Positions 18,378 to 27,643 of a DNA stretch of 64,000 nt are shown one piece after another. The position numbers were made by a program, and so were the translations under genes. The stretch is from contig JAUVVA010000005.1 in the NCBI GenBank assembly GCA_030604905.1, forward strand, positions 1 through 64,000, given 5' to 3'. This stretch comes from Verrucomicrobiota bacterium (GTDB taxonomy: Bacteria > Verrucomicrobiota > Verrucomicrobiia > Opitutales > Opitutaceae). The notes below the pieces were generated by a model that was not told where the DNA came from, did not search any database, and was given only the letters and a program-made list of their open reading frames with translations. The stretch's first letter is position 1, and every line of letters begins with the position of its first letter.

Positions 18378-19646
18378 ATGGCGGCGACGCCGCAGGCCAC
18401 GCGGCCCGGGGAGCGCCGACCCTTTCCCGATCTGGTGCGGGGCGCGGCCCTGCTCGGCATCGGTTTGGTCAACGTGCACCTGATGAGCGCGCCTTACCTG
18501 AGCATGCACGGCGAGACGCGCTTGTGGACGGATCCTGCGAGCGAGGTGACGCGCTTCCTGGTGAGCTTTTTCTTCGAATCCACGTCCTTCGTGGTCTTCT
18601 CGATCCTCTTTGGCGCGGGTTTCGGCCGCCTGATGGAGAAGCGCGCGGAGGCGGGCGGCGCGGGCCTGGGCTTTTACTGGCGGCGACTCGCGGTCCTCGC
18701 CGGACTCGGGCTGCTGCATGTGGGCTTTTTGTGGTATGGAGACGTGTTGCTGCTCTACGCGATGTGCGGAGCCGCGTTGTTGCTGTTTCACCAGTGCCGG
18801 GAGCGCACGCTGTGGATCTGGGTCGGGGTGGCCGCGCTCATGCCGCTCGTGGCGATGCTGGGATTCCACGCGCTCTTCGCGCTGGCCACGCTGACTTATG
18901 GGGAATTCGACTCCGCGGGCTGGCAGGAGGCCCAGCTGCTGGGAATGATCGAGCGGCGGGACGGCTTGGTGGCGACTTACTCCACGGGCTCCTGGGGGGA
19001 GGTGGTATGGGCGCGCCTCGGCGAGTATGGTGACGCGGCCTGGTCGCTGCCGTTTTTTCTGCCCGAGATTCTGGCGGGGATGTTGGTCGGCCTGATCTTG
19101 AGCCGGCGCGGGGTGCTCGCGGAGCCGGAGCGGCACGGGGAGTTTTTCCGCCGCGTGGTGTGGGTGGCGCTGCCGGTCGCGGTGCTGGGCAAGGGCTTTT
19201 ACGCGCTCAAGGTGAACGAAGCGGGGCTGGTGCCCGGTCCGCTGATCTACGGCGTGCTGGCTTCGGGGTTCATGGGCGGCCTGGCCCTGGCGTTGGTCTA
19301 TCTGGCGGCGCTGCGTGCGCTCTGGCTGAGCGGGCGGGCGCGACGCTTGCTGGAGCACGTGAGGGCGGCGGGACGCATGGCGCTCACCCACTATCTGGGC
19401 CAATCGCTGATCGCGACCACCGTGCTCTATTCCTACGGGCTGGGCTGGTATGGCGGCATCACGTGCTGGCAGGCCGTGCTGCTGATGGGGGCGATCTACG
19501 CGATGCAGCTGGCGGTGAGTCCGGCCTGGTTTCGCCGTTTTCCGCTGGGGCCGGTGGAGTGGGTTGCGCGGAGGATCAGCTACGGCCGACCGCGCGCGGC
19601 GCCCCGGCCGGCGCCCTTGCCGCCTTCGTCGGGGATCCAGCCCTGA
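18378..19646 (+). CDS. DUF418 (YeiB-like) membrane protein
   Basis: This 422-residue protein has about nine hydrophobic helices. The conserved N-terminal start is FPDLVRGAALLGIGLVNVH; the region FGAGFGRLMEKRAEAGGAG follows the second membrane segment. The C-terminal DUF418 region reads GRMALTHYLGQSLIATTVLY and GPVEWVARRISYG. Both ends match the YeiB/DUF418 family, an acyltransferase-3-like group of inner-membrane proteins without firm function. The start is uncertain: ATG 18378 sits 15 residues before the conserved segment, while the longest frame begins at 18306 in poorly coding sequence. It follows a repeat element and appears monocistronic. Confidence 0.88.
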   Translation: MAATPQATRPGERRPFPDLVRGAALLGIGLVNVHLMSAPYLSMHGETRLWTDPASEVTRFLVSFFFESTSFVVFSILFGAGFGRLMEKRAEAGGAGLGFYWRRLAVLAGLGLLHVGFLWYGDVLLLYAMCGAALLLFHQCRERTLWIWVGVAALMPLVAMLGFHALFALATLTYGEFDSAGWQEAQLLGMIERRDGLVATYSTGSWGEVVWARLGEYGDAAWSLPFFLPEILAGMLVGLILSRRGVLAEPERHGEFFRRVVWVALPVAVLGKGFYALKVNEAGLVPGPLIYGVLASGFMGGLALALVYLAALRALWLSGRARRLLEHVRAAGRMALTHYLGQSLIATTVLYSYGLGWYGGITCWQAVLLMGAIYAMQLAVSPAWFRRFPLGPVEWVARRISYGRPRAAPRPAPLPPSSGIQP

Positions 19647-19820
19647 GCGCGCCGGGCCGGGGGCGGCGCGGGGAAAGGACGCCGCACCGCTTCGCGCGCC
19701 GAGCTCGCGAAGCGGCCGAGCAGGGAAGGGCGTTCGGGGTCCGTCCCGAGCTGCGCTCGACCGCCCGCGACGGCTGCGCGGTCGAGGGCGGTGGCGGCTT
19801 GCAGGACGAGCCGGTCCGGA

Positions 19821-22010
19821 TCAGGCGGAGGGGGCGAGCGTCACGCTCTCGCGCAGGCAGTCGCCCTCGCGCGAGGAGGGGCCGACGAGCAGCGTGAAGG
19901 CGCCGGGCTCGACCACGCGCTCGCCGGCGGCGTTGACGATGGAGAAGGCGTCGGGCGCCAGCTCCACCTCGACCGCGCGACGCTCGCCGGCCCGCAGTTC
20001 GAGGCGACGGAAGGCCTTGAGCTCGCGCTGCACCCAAGTCGCCGAGGTCACCTCGTCGCGCACGTAGACCTGCGCCACCTCCACGCCGTCGCGCTCACCG
20101 ACGTTGGCGACGGTGAAGGCGAGGCGGAGCGGCTCTCCGACGCGGGGCGAGGGCGTGAGCACGCGCAGCTCCGAGTAGGCGAAGCGCGTGTAGGAGAGGC
20201 CGAAGCCGAAGGGATAGAGCGGCTCCTGCGTGAGGTCGGCGTAGCGGTCGCCGTGCTGGCCGCGCACCTGGCTGTAGAAGATCGGCTGCTGGCCGACGTG
20301 GCGGGGGAAGGAGATGGGCAGGCGGCCGGCCGGGTTGATGTCGCCGGCGATGAGCTCGGCGATGGCGCGGCCGCCGAGCATGCCGGGGTTGAAGGCCTCG
20401 ATCACGGCGGCGGCCTCGCGCACCGCGGCCGGGAGCACGAGGGGCTTGGTGTTGATCAACACCACCACGAGCGGGCGGCCGGTCTCGGCGAGCGCGGAGA
20501 GCAGCTCGAGTTGTCCGCCCTGCATCTCGAGGGTGGCGGTGCTGCGGCACTCGCCGGTGAAGGCGAGGCTGTCGCCCACCACCGCGACGACCAGATCGGC
20601 GGCGCGCGCGGCGGCGAGGGCGGCGGGGATGAGGTGGCGCTCGGCCTCGTCGATCCCGCAACCGCGGGCGTGCACGATCTCGTGCGTGGCGCCGAAGCGC
20701 GCGCGCAGGCCGTCGAGCACGGTGACGGTGAGCTCGCGCGGGTGTTTACCGTAGTCGGCGCTGTATTGGGAGGCGCCGAGCGACCAGTCGCCGAGCTGGT
20801 TGAGATCGTGGTCGGCGTTGGGGCCGACGACGGCGATGCGGCGCACGGTGGAGGCGAGCGGGAGCACGCCGTCGTTGCGCAGGAGGACGAGGCTCTCGCG
20901 CGCGGCGACGAGGGCGGCCTCGCGGTGCTTGGCGCCGCCGACCACGGCGGCCACGGCGGCGGGATCGGAGGGGCGGGGGTTTTCGAAGAGACCGAGGCGG
21001 AACTTGAGGGTGAGGATGCGGCGGCAGGGCTCGTCGAGATCGGCCTCGGTGATGCGGCCCTCGGCGAGGGCGGCGCGGGCGCCCTCGTGGAACTGGGGCG
21101 TCGACATGATGAGGTCGTTGCCGCTCTTGAGCGCGAGCGCGGCGGCCTCGGAGTAGGTGGCGCAGACGCGTTGCTCCCAGACGAGGCGACCGCAGTTGTC
21201 CCAGTCGGTGACGAGCACGCCCTCGAAGCCCCACTCGCCGCGGAGCACGTCGCGCAACAGCCAGCGGTTGGCCGTCGACGGCACGCCCTCGATGGACTGG
21301 TAGCCGGTCATGAAGGTCATGCAGCCGGTCTTCACGGCGCGCTCGAAGGCGGTGAAGAAGTAGCTGCGGAGCTTGCGGCGCGAGAGGTCGGCCTCGGAGG
21401 CGTCGCGCCCGCCGTGGGTCTCGGAGTAGCCGGTGAAGTGCTTGGCGGTGGCGAGCACGCCCTCGGGGTCGCCGAGGCCGCGGCCCTGGTAGCCGCGGAT
21501 CATGGCGGCGCCGAGCTCGGCGATGAGGAAGGGATCCTCGCCGAAGGTTTCACCGACGCGGCCCCAGCGCAGGTCGCGCGCGAGGCAGAGCACGGGCGAG
21601 AAAGTCCAGGCGACGCCGGTGGCGCGCATCTCGGTGGCGGTGACGCGCGCGACCTCCTCGAGGCGCTCCACGTTCCAGGAGCAGCCGAGGGCGAGCTGGG
21701 TGGGGAAAATCGTCGCGCCCTTCCAGAAGGAGTGCCCGTGGATGCAGTCTTCGGCGAAGAGGATCGGGATGCCGAGGCGGGTGCGGGCGGCGCACTCGAT
21801 GGCGCGGTTCATGCGCTCGCCGAGGATGTGGAGCATCGAGCCGGGCTGCTTCTCGGCGATGTCCTTTTCAAAGTCGAACTGGCCGGTGAGCTGCATGAGC
21901 TGGCCGATCTTTTCCTCGGGCGTCATGCGGCCGAGCAGGTCGGCCACGCGGCGTTCGACGGGCTGGGAGGCGTCGCGATAGACGGGCAGGGAGGCGGGGG
22001 CGGTGGACAT
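19821..22010 (-). CDS. GH3 beta-glycosidase (beta-glucosidase/xylosidase type)
   Basis: The 729-residue protein shows the full bacterial GH3 architecture. The barrel contains [40 protein letters not shown], the [14 protein letters not shown] segment and the nucleophile D269 in [10 protein letters not shown]. The alpha/beta sandwich follows, with probable acid/base E487 in FTGECRS. The C-terminal fibronectin III-like domain carries [15 protein letters not shown]. No signal peptide is present from ATG 22010, so it is probably cytoplasmic, releasing monosaccharides from imported oligosaccharides. The longest frame adds 52 arginine- and proline-rich residues, which I reject. It is divergent from a LacI-family gene 146 bp away, its likely regulator. 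Confidence 0.94.
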   Translation of the reverse strand: MSTAPASLPVYRDASQPVERRVADLLGRMTPEEKIGQLMQLTGQFDFEKDIAEKQPGSMLHILGERMNRAIECAARTRLGIPILFAEDCIHGHSFWKGATIFPTQLALGCSWNVERLEEVARVTATEMRATGVAWTFSPVLCLARDLRWGRVGETFGEDPFLIAELGAAMIRGYQGRGLGDPEGVLATAKHFTGYSETHGGRDASEADLSRRKLRSYFFTAFERAVKTGCMTFMTGYQSIEGVPSTANRWLLRDVLRGEWGFEGVLVTDWDNCGRLVWEQRVCATYSEAAALALKSGNDLIMSTPQFHEGARAALAEGRITEADLDEPCRRILTLKFRLGLFENPRPSDPAAVAAVVGGAKHREAALVAARESLVLLRNDGVLPLASTVRRIAVVGPNADHDLNQLGDWSLGASQYSADYGKHPRELTVTVLDGLRARFGATHEIVHARGCGIDEAERHLIPAALAAARAADLVVAVVGDSLAFTGECRSTATLEMQGGQLELLSALAETGRPLVVVLINTKPLVLPAAVREAAAVIEAFNPGMLGGRAIAELIAGDINPAGRLPISFPRHVGQQPIFYSQVRGQHGDRYADLTQEPLYPFGFGLSYTRFAYSELRVLTPSPRVGEPLRLAFTVANVGERDGVEVAQVYVRDEVTSATWVQRELKAFRRLELRAGERRAVEVELAPDAFSIVNAAGERVVEPGAFTLLVGPSSREGDCLRESVTLAPSA

Positions 22011-22156
22011 GGTGGGAAAGGAGCCGAGGCGGAGGCGAGGGCGGGCGGGGAAAGGAGGACGGGACGGGCGGGGAGGAGGAGCGAGCAGGCTTGTCTCGAC
22101 GGGTGGACCGGGCAAGGGTGGCCGAGGATTACACGTTGTCCTCGCCCTCGCCCGCC

Positions 22157-23176
22157 ATGCCCGCACCCACGCTTCGAGACATCGCCCGGCGAGCCGGGGT
22201 GAGCGCGACCACGGTTTCGAAGGCCTTGCGCAACCACCCCAAGATCAGCGCGACCCGGCGGGCGGAGATCGCGGCGCTGGCCGAGCGCATGGGCTATCGG
22301 CGCAACCCGGCGCTTTCCGCCTGGATGCGCCATGTGCGTGACCTGCGGCGGCCGGCGGCGGGCGAGACCCTGGCCTACGTGACCTCGCGTTCGCTGGCGG
22401 AGACGCTGCGCGCGCGCGATGCCTGGGCGCACCGCTACCATGCGGGGGCGCGCGCGTTGGCGGAGCGGCTGGGCTTTCGCTGCACCACGTTCGCGCTGGA
22501 AGATCACGACGAGGACTGGGGCCGCTTGTTCCGGATGCTGCACCAGCGCGGGGTGCGTGGTGTGGCGATCGGACCTTTGGCGGGGCTGGCGCCGCCCTCG
22601 GTGGAGGCCGCGCCCTTCAGCCTTGCGTCGATCGAGTCGCTGGGTCCGGGGGCCGCGGTGGACTGGGTGGCGACGGATCACTATCGCGGCATGTTGCTCG
22701 CGGTCGAGGAGGCGAAGCGCCGGGGGCATCGCCGGATCGGCTACATCCGGAGCGCGATCCAGACGCCGGAGCACGAGCGCTGGCGGGCGGCCTTCGCCTT
22801 GTATCTGGCGGACGCGCCGGAGGCGGAGCGGGTGCCGGCGCTGGCGCCGGGCGTGGGCGGGCCGAGCGAGGCGGCCTTGAGCGAATGGCTGCGACGGCAT
22901 GAGCCGACGGTGATCTTGAGCCCGGACAACGCGGTGCTGGGCCGGTTGCGGCGCATCGGCGTCTCGGTGCCGCGGGATCTGGCCTACGTGACGCTCGACC
23001 AAGAGGGCGCCGCGGCGGGGGTGGCGGGGGTGAAGCAGCACATGGAGGAGGTCGGCGCGGCCTTGGTGCGTCTGCTCGCGATGAAGATCGAGCTCAACGA
23101 AACGGGGCCGGCGCTTGTGCCGCGGAGTCTGCTTTTGCAGCCGACCTGGGTGGAGGGTCGGACCTTGCCGGGATGA
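22157..23176 (+). CDS. LacI-family transcriptional regulator
   Basis: The 339-residue product begins with the LacI helix-turn-helix and hinge: [20 protein letters not shown] at residues 5-24, then [22 protein letters not shown]. The rest is a periplasmic-binding-protein-like effector domain, with [20 protein letters not shown] and the C-terminal [21 protein letters not shown]. LacI regulators of this type bind a sugar and act on adjacent catabolic genes. Here the divergent GH3 gene is the obvious target. ATG 22157 lies just before the DNA-binding domain; the longer frame from 22091 is unlikely. The operator should lie in the 146 bp between the genes. Confidence 0.93.
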   Translation: MPAPTLRDIARRAGVSATTVSKALRNHPKISATRRAEIAALAERMGYRRNPALSAWMRHVRDLRRPAAGETLAYVTSRSLAETLRARDAWAHRYHAGARALAERLGFRCTTFALEDHDEDWGRLFRMLHQRGVRGVAIGPLAGLAPPSVEAAPFSLASIESLGPGAAVDWVATDHYRGMLLAVEEAKRRGHRRIGYIRSAIQTPEHERWRAAFALYLADAPEAERVPALAPGVGGPSEAALSEWLRRHEPTVILSPDNAVLGRLRRIGVSVPRDLAYVTLDQEGAAAGVAGVKQHMEEVGAALVRLLAMKIELNETGPALVPRSLLLQPTWVEGRTLPG

Positions 23177-23207
23177 GCAGGGGGTGGGCCGCGCGAGGCG
23201 GAGTCGC

Positions 23208-23639
23208 TTAGGCGGCTGCCTTGTAGCGGAAGCCGAGCTGGATGTGCGGCGCGGCATGGGCGCGGTCCTCGGTGACCTCGCGCATGAGGCGGCGGCAGCA
23301 GCTTTCGAGGTCCTCGGCGTCGAGGCGCACGGGGAAGGTTTCCAAGAGGCGCCCGTCGGCGTCGGTGGCGGCGGCCTCGATGCGGGCCTCGAGCCAGGCG
23401 CGGAGCGGGGTGAGGCGCGGTTGCTCGGCGCGTGGCGCGGCGGCGAGCAGGTTGAAATAGCAACGGATGCAGCGCCCGGGGGCGGTGCCGGAGCGGGCGG
23501 CCTCGCGCAGATCGAGCAAGCTGTCGGAGGCGCGGCGCAGCGGGGCGGCGAGCGAGGCGAGGAGGGCGTCGAGATCGGAGACGGCGGCGGGGCTAAACGA
23601 GACGGGCGCGGACAGGGGCTGCATGACTTTGAGACTCAT
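23208..23639 (-). CDS. Small hypothetical protein with a CxxC pair
   Basis: The 143-residue frame from ATG 23639 (or 23624) is unrecognised. It contains GRCIRCYFNLLAAAP near residue 60 and a double cysteine in DLESCCRRLMREVTED near residue 120, and it ends LGFRYKAAA. The body is acidic-helical, with repeated DLREAARSG-type segments. The upstream part of the longest frame (to 24155) overlaps the next small gene and has no protein character, so it is left out. A metal-binding or redox role for the cysteines is possible but unsupported. It converges with the LacI-family gene and may be co-transcribed with the small protein gene upstream, 158 bp away. Confidence 0.6.
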   Translation of the reverse strand: MSLKVMQPLSAPVSFSPAAVSDLDALLASLAAPLRRASDSLLDLREAARSGTAPGRCIRCYFNLLAAAPRAEQPRLTPLRAWLEARIEAAATDADGRLLETFPVRLDAEDLESCCRRLMREVTEDRAHAAPHIQLGFRYKAAA

Positions 23640-23797
23640 TCTCGCGCAGCGGAGGCGGAATGCAAGGGGCGCTGTGCTCCAAACGCGCAAAAGCCGGCCG
23701 CGGAGGCCGGCTTGCGGGGGGGCGAGCTGCGGGGCGCAGCCGCTGGGGGCCTGTCGTTTGCGTGAGGCGGAGGGGGCGCCGCGGGCGCGTGGGCCGA

Positions 23798-24010
23798 TCA
23801 CGACTTGGCGAAGAATTCTCCGCACCAGTCGCTCGCCTTGATGGTGGGGAAGCGAGACTCGAAGCGGGTTTGCTCGTCGACTTGGAAGGCGACCGTTTGC
23901 GGGGAGTGGCGTCGGCATTCGCCCTGTTCGCCGGAGGTGGGGTTGAAGTGGGCGCAGGACGAGCAGGCCTTGATCGAGGAGGAGGTGGAGACGATTTGTT
24001 GCGGGCTCAT
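23798..24010 (-). CDS. Small four-cysteine protein (CxxC...C...WCGEF type)
   Basis: The 70-residue protein has cysteines at 16, 19, 32 and 63 in the pattern CSSCAHF, GECRRHSP and ASDWCGEFF. I recognise this as a widespread class of small proteins with an N-terminal CxxCxxF, a central CRRxxP and a terminal WCGEF. Four cysteines suggest one bound metal ion or iron-sulfur cluster, but the function is not known to me. The long frame that contains it (to 24610) is antisense to the next gene, so only this C-terminal part is real. The start ATG 24010 is directly followed by polar SPQQIVSTS. Confidence 0.75.
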   Translation of the reverse strand: MSPQQIVSTSSSIKACSSCAHFNPTSGEQGECRRHSPQTVAFQVDEQTRFESRFPTIKASDWCGEFFAKS

Positions 24011-24223
24011 GTGGCGGATGGGTTGAGGGTTTGGGTGTGGCGGGGAAGTGGCGGAGGACGCGCGCCGGGACGCTTCCTCCGGACGCGCCTTCGTGTAGGA
24101 CAAGATGCCTCGCAAGGGGTGGCGGCGAAACGGGGTCACGGGCCCAAGCGCCCATCGGAGCGCCTCCGGGGCGGAGCGGAAATGGCCTCGGCTTTCGGGC
24201 AAGGTGCGCATTAAAAGGAGTCT

Positions 24224-25732
24224 GTGGATCACGCTACGTCGAAGCCGGAGTCGGGTCTGTCGGCGAAGCCGCCGCTCCCGCGCCGGGTCGCGTGGCGGCG
24301 AGCGGGGGGCGTCGTGGGGTTGGGCCTCGCGGCGGGGCTCGCGTGGCTGACCCTGGAGGATGGGCCGATGCCGGACGTTTCGGATTTGTTGCCCCAGCCT
24401 ATCGAGGTCGCCCCCGAGGAGAATTTCTATGCGCGGGCGCTGGAGTTGGGTGCGAGATTCCTGGCGGACCCGGTCGTGGCGGAGGACGCGGTGGACGAGA
24501 CGGCGCCCCCGCCGCCGCGCAAGGAGCCCGATGAGGACGAGGCGCCGGGCCTCTGCGGCGTCGCGAGCGGGCACCGTGATGGGGAAGCGGACTACCCGCC
24601 CAAGTTGCACGAGCGTCTTGGCGCAGGCGAGGGGTGGACGCCGGAGCGCGTCGCTCTCTATCGGTCAGCGCTGGAGGCCTTGGTCGCCGAGGTGCGCGAG
24701 CTTTATGAGCGCTATCCGCTGGCGCAGGGTGATTTTGAGCCGGACTACACGAGCCCGGGGCCGGGGCCGGCGGGGCGCGAGCTGCGGTCGCTGGGCACGC
24801 ACCTGAGGCTGGCGGCCTGGGCGCGCTATCGTGCGGGCGAGCAGGTGGAGGCGGCGGAGGTGGCGGTCCTCGCGCTGGAGGTCGGGCGGCGGCTCCGCGA
24901 TTCGCGGGGGTCGCTCATCGACCATCTCACAGGAATTGCGGTGATGGGGATGATGCAGGAGACGATCGAATCTTGGCTCCGGGCGGAGGGGACCAAGCCG
25001 GATGCGCTGCGTGCGCTGTCGGCGGGCTTTGAGACATTGGACGAGGTATCGGAGCAGCAACTACGGGAAAGCTACGCCCACTCGCTACGCGTCGAGTTCG
25101 GCGCATCTCATGCAATCCTGCGCGATCACGTGACTCGGGATAAGATGGTGGAGGGCGGAACCGGCATGGGCGCGGTCGTCGATGTGATGGCACGAAGCCG
25201 CGTGTTCTTTCCGCTCGTCTACAAGCGCCACCGGTCTCTCGCGCTGCATGCCGACGGTGTGCGTGAGGAGTTCGCTTGGGCGAAGATGTCGGTCGTCGAG
25301 GAGAAGCGGCTGCGGAAGAGGCCGGAGAATTGTCCGCATTGCGACGCGTTGCTGAAGTCGCGCTGGCGTCCGCGCAACATCTACGGGGAGTATCTGGTCA
25401 CGATCATCATGCCCACGGTGGGGCGGATACGGTTGACGGGTGCGAGATCGGAGTCGCGAATCTCGGCCTTGCGGGCCCTGACCGCGCTCCGGCTGTATTC
25501 GCTGGAGCACGACGGCGGGCTGCCGGGCGCGCTCGACGAGCTGGTGCCCGCCTACCTGCCGGCGGTGCCGAGGGATTTCGCCGACGGGGGCCCGATTCGC
25601 TATTCGCGCGAGGCGCGGGCGCTTTGGTCCGTTGGCCTGAACGAATTACGGCTCACGGCCGCGGACCAGGAGGTGAGGAACGAGCGCGAGGAGCTTATCG
25701 TTCGGCTGAGTTTCCCGGCGTCGGCGCCTTGA
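24224..25732 (+). CDS. Membrane-anchored hypothetical protein with pseudopilin-like C-terminal segment
   Basis: The 502-residue product has one N-terminal membrane segment (about residues 26-44, GGVVGLGLAAGLAWLTLE), an acidic proline-rich linker (TAPPPPRKEPDEDEAPG) and a helical central domain. A CxxC pair in PENCPHCDALL lies near residue 370. The end, DELVPAYLPAVPRDFADGGPI followed by a tyrosine and a final SVGLNELRL, resembles the terminal motif often seen in verrucomicrobial and planctomycetal surface proteins and GspG-like domains. It is probably located on the outer face of the inner membrane. GTG 24224 follows AAAAGGAG, an unusually strong ribosome-binding site for this window. No family name is assigned. 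Confidence 0.72.
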   Translation: MDHATSKPESGLSAKPPLPRRVAWRRAGGVVGLGLAAGLAWLTLEDGPMPDVSDLLPQPIEVAPEENFYARALELGARFLADPVVAEDAVDETAPPPPRKEPDEDEAPGLCGVASGHRDGEADYPPKLHERLGAGEGWTPERVALYRSALEALVAEVRELYERYPLAQGDFEPDYTSPGPGPAGRELRSLGTHLRLAAWARYRAGEQVEAAEVAVLALEVGRRLRDSRGSLIDHLTGIAVMGMMQETIESWLRAEGTKPDALRALSAGFETLDEVSEQQLRESYAHSLRVEFGASHAILRDHVTRDKMVEGGTGMGAVVDVMARSRVFFPLVYKRHRSLALHADGVREEFAWAKMSVVEEKRLRKRPENCPHCDALLKSRWRPRNIYGEYLVTIIMPTVGRIRLTGARSESRISALRALTALRLYSLEHDGGLPGALDELVPAYLPAVPRDFADGGPIRYSREARALWSVGLNELRLTAADQEVRNEREELIVRLSFPASAP

Positions 25733-25847
25733 TGGTGACAGCTGTGCGCTTCTTTGGTGATCGCAATGGCCTTGCGCTTCCGGGGCGCGGCGGATGCGCG
25801 GGTCCGCCCTTGCCGGGAGGAAGGCCGGATGCTTGCATGGCGAGGCC

Positions 25848-26186
25848 ATGAAAACCCCGACCCTCTGTATCCGCGCGGTCATTACGGCCGTCGCCTTTGG
25901 ATTCTGCGCCGGCGCGAGCCTGCATGCCGAAACCACCGCCAAGCCCGAGAAGCCCATTCCCGCAGGCGTGCTCAAGAAGTTCGACAAGGATGGTGACGGT
26001 AAGCTCGACGACGCCGAGATGGCCGCCTGGAAAGCCGCTCGCGAGGCGGAGAAGAAGGCCATGATGGAGAAGTATGACACCAACAAGGACGGTAAGCTCG
26101 ACGAGTCCGAGAAGGCCGCGATGAAGGCCGACAAGGACAAGGAGAAGGAGCTGAAGAAAGAGCAGAAAAAGAAGACGACCGACTAA
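25848..26186 (+). CDS. Secreted EF-hand calcium-binding protein
   Basis: The 112-residue precursor has a signal peptide (LCIRAVITAVAFGFCAGASL, cleaved near LHAET). Two canonical 12-residue EF-hand loops follow: DKDGDGKLDDAE near residues 45-56 and DTNKDGKLDESE near residues 76-87. The protein ends in a lysine- and glutamate-rich tail (KEKELKKEQKKKTTD). It should bind two calcium ions in the periplasm or outside the cell; the partner is unknown. I chose ATG 25848 because the signal peptide starts there; the frame upstream is poor. An intrinsic terminator follows 50 bp after the stop, so it is transcribed alone or ends a unit with the preceding gene. Confidence 0.88.
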   Translation: MKTPTLCIRAVITAVAFGFCAGASLHAETTAKPEKPIPAGVLKKFDKDGDGKLDDAEMAAWKAAREAEKKAMMEKYDTNKDGKLDESEKAAMKADKDKEKELKKEQKKKTTD

Positions 26187-26235
26187 ACAGACCGGCTCCG
26201 CAGGGCCCGTTTCTTTCGCTCAAGCTACCCGCACG

Positions 26236-26263
26236 GCGGCTCCTCTCGCGGAGCCGCTTTTTT
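26236..26263 (+). terminator. Intrinsic terminator after the EF-hand gene
   Basis: GCGGCTCC (26236-26243) and GGAGCCGC (26250-26257) form an eight-bp stem with a six-base loop, followed by six T residues. Confidence 0.88.
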
Positions 26264-26285
26264 GTTGGTGCGCGGTCGGCGATCC

Positions 26286-26362
26286 GACGTGGCACGGGCG
26301 TCTCGCCCGTGGGTTCGGAACATGGGCGGGACGCCCATGCCACCTCCAAACCGGCTGCAGCT
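26286..26362 (+). repeat. Twin-hairpin dispersed repeat, copy B
   Basis: An outer inverted repeat, GTGGCA (26289-26294) and TGCCAC (26338-26343), encloses two perfect hairpins: CACGGGCG-TCT-CGCCCGTG and CATGGGCG-GGA-CGCCCATG. The right flank, CCAAACCGGCTGCAGCT, matches that of copy A. The unit lies between two converging transcription units. Confidence 0.9.
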
Positions 26363-26377
26363 TCAATTTGGGACGCT

Positions 26378-27589
26378 CTACTCGACCCAGAAGCGCAGGC
26401 GGTAGAAATCGCGCGGGCCGGGGGCGGCGGCGCGGGCGCTCAGGGTGACGCGTTGCGTGAGGGGATCGGGCGCGGAGCTCTCGATGCTCGCGCCGGCGGC
26501 GAGGATTTCGAAGGCCCCGCCGTCGACCGAGCGGGCGAGGGTGGTCCAGGTGGCGAGGTCGGAGGAGTGCTCGATCTCGATGGTGGCGCCGGCGGGCGCC
26601 GGGGCGGGGCGGGTGAAGCGGAAGGTCGGCCCGCTCTCCGTTTGCCCCAGGCCGGGACGCAGGGCGAGGGGCACGGCGGGGTCGCGGGGCGGGAGCCCGA
26701 GCGCGAAGGCGGCGGCGTTGTTCAGGCCCGGGGCGGCGGCGAGGTGGGAGGGGGCGGCCAGGCCTTGGCGCCATTCCGCGGGGCTGAAGTGGGTCTTGGC
26801 CCACCAAGCGTAGGGACTGGGCAAGGGGCCCACGGCCGCGCTGAGCGTCACGGTGGCGGAGCTGGTCGGCGTGAGCGAGGCGTCGTTGAGAAAGGCGCTG
26901 GCGCGCAGGTCCAGCTCGTAGATGCCGGCGTGGCTGAAGGCCCAGTCCATGTGGTCGTGGCCGCCGGGGATCGTGAACCAGACGTCGCCGCCGAGCGGCG
27001 GGCGGGCGGTCGACCAGTGCACGATCGGGGAAGCGCCGCCGCGCCAGAGCGAGACGTGTCCGGGATCGGCCAGACCCCAGTGGCGGAGGGCGACGAGCTC
27101 GATGCGCATCCAGCGGTTGGGCGTGGAGGACACGCGCGGGTCGGACTCGGAGTAGGCGGCGAGCAGGCTGGCGGGCGTGCCGGTGGTGCTGAAGCCCGGC
27201 TCGAGCAGTTTGGCCGACGGGGTGCTGGTGATGGGGCGGAAGGGGGGCGCGTTCCAAAACGGTTCGTTTGCGGCCACGCCGAGAAAATCCCAGGTGGCGC
27301 CGGTGGGGCGGGCGGGGACGAGGTGGCCCTCGGGGAAGGGGGCGCTGTTGAAGTGCAGCAGCACCTGATCGAAGGCGAAACTGAGCCCGAAGTCGTCGTG
27401 GATGACGGCGGTGGTCCAGCCGGCGCTGGTGTAGTCGAAGGTGAGGTCGAGGTGTCCGTCGTCGAGGACGGTGCGCCCGCCGACGGCATGCAGGCTCGGG
27501 GCGGCGAGGCCGGCGGCCAGGAGGGCGGTGCAGGCGGCGAGGCGCAGCGGGCGCAGCAGGGAGTGAAGGGGGGCGGCGGGGGTGGGCAT
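26378..27589 (-). CDS. Secreted surface protein with choice-of-anchor M-like domain
   Basis: The 403-residue precursor has a signal peptide (RLAACTALLAAGLAAPSLHA). Its main domain runs from GHLDLTFDYTSAGWTTAV to GHDHMDWAFSHAGIYELDLR; this last GHxHxxWxFxxxGxY motif is the mark of the surface-anchored (choice-of-anchor M) domain. The C-terminal region has FSPAEWRQGLAAPSHLAAAP and ATIEIEHSSDLATWT, a tail common in exported verrucomicrobial proteins. No PEP-CTERM segment is present, unlike the related protein at 31218. The ligand is unknown. It lies 40 bp downstream of a prepilin gene and is probably co-expressed; a 17-bp tandem repeat fills the junction. Confidence 0.78.
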   Translation of the reverse strand: MPTPAAPLHSLLRPLRLAACTALLAAGLAAPSLHAVGGRTVLDDGHLDLTFDYTSAGWTTAVIHDDFGLSFAFDQVLLHFNSAPFPEGHLVPARPTGATWDFLGVAANEPFWNAPPFRPITSTPSAKLLEPGFSTTGTPASLLAAYSESDPRVSSTPNRWMRIELVALRHWGLADPGHVSLWRGGASPIVHWSTARPPLGGDVWFTIPGGHDHMDWAFSHAGIYELDLRASAFLNDASLTPTSSATVTLSAAVGPLPSPYAWWAKTHFSPAEWRQGLAAPSHLAAAPGLNNAAAFALGLPPRDPAVPLALRPGLGQTESGPTFRFTRPAPAPAGATIEIEHSSDLATWTTLARSVDGGAFEILAAGASIESSAPDPLTQRVTLSARAAAPGPRDFYRLRFWVE

Positions 27590-27596
27590 GGGTTCT

Positions 27597-27643
27597 CAGG
27601 CTCCGGGGATGATCAGGCTCCGGGGATGATCAGGCTCCGGGGA
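27597..27643 (-). repeat. 17-bp tandem repeat at the end of the prepilin gene
   Basis: CAGGCTCCGGGGATGAT is present at 27597-27613 and 27614-27630, with a partial third copy (13 bp) at 27631-27643. The third copy encodes the last codons and the stop of the prepilin gene, so the duplication copied a stop-codon-containing segment into the junction with the next gene. Confidence 0.9.

Noticed and set aside
19791-22202. 803-residue open frame on the plus strand
   Set aside because: It is antisense to the GH3 gene, whose catalytic motifs are intact.
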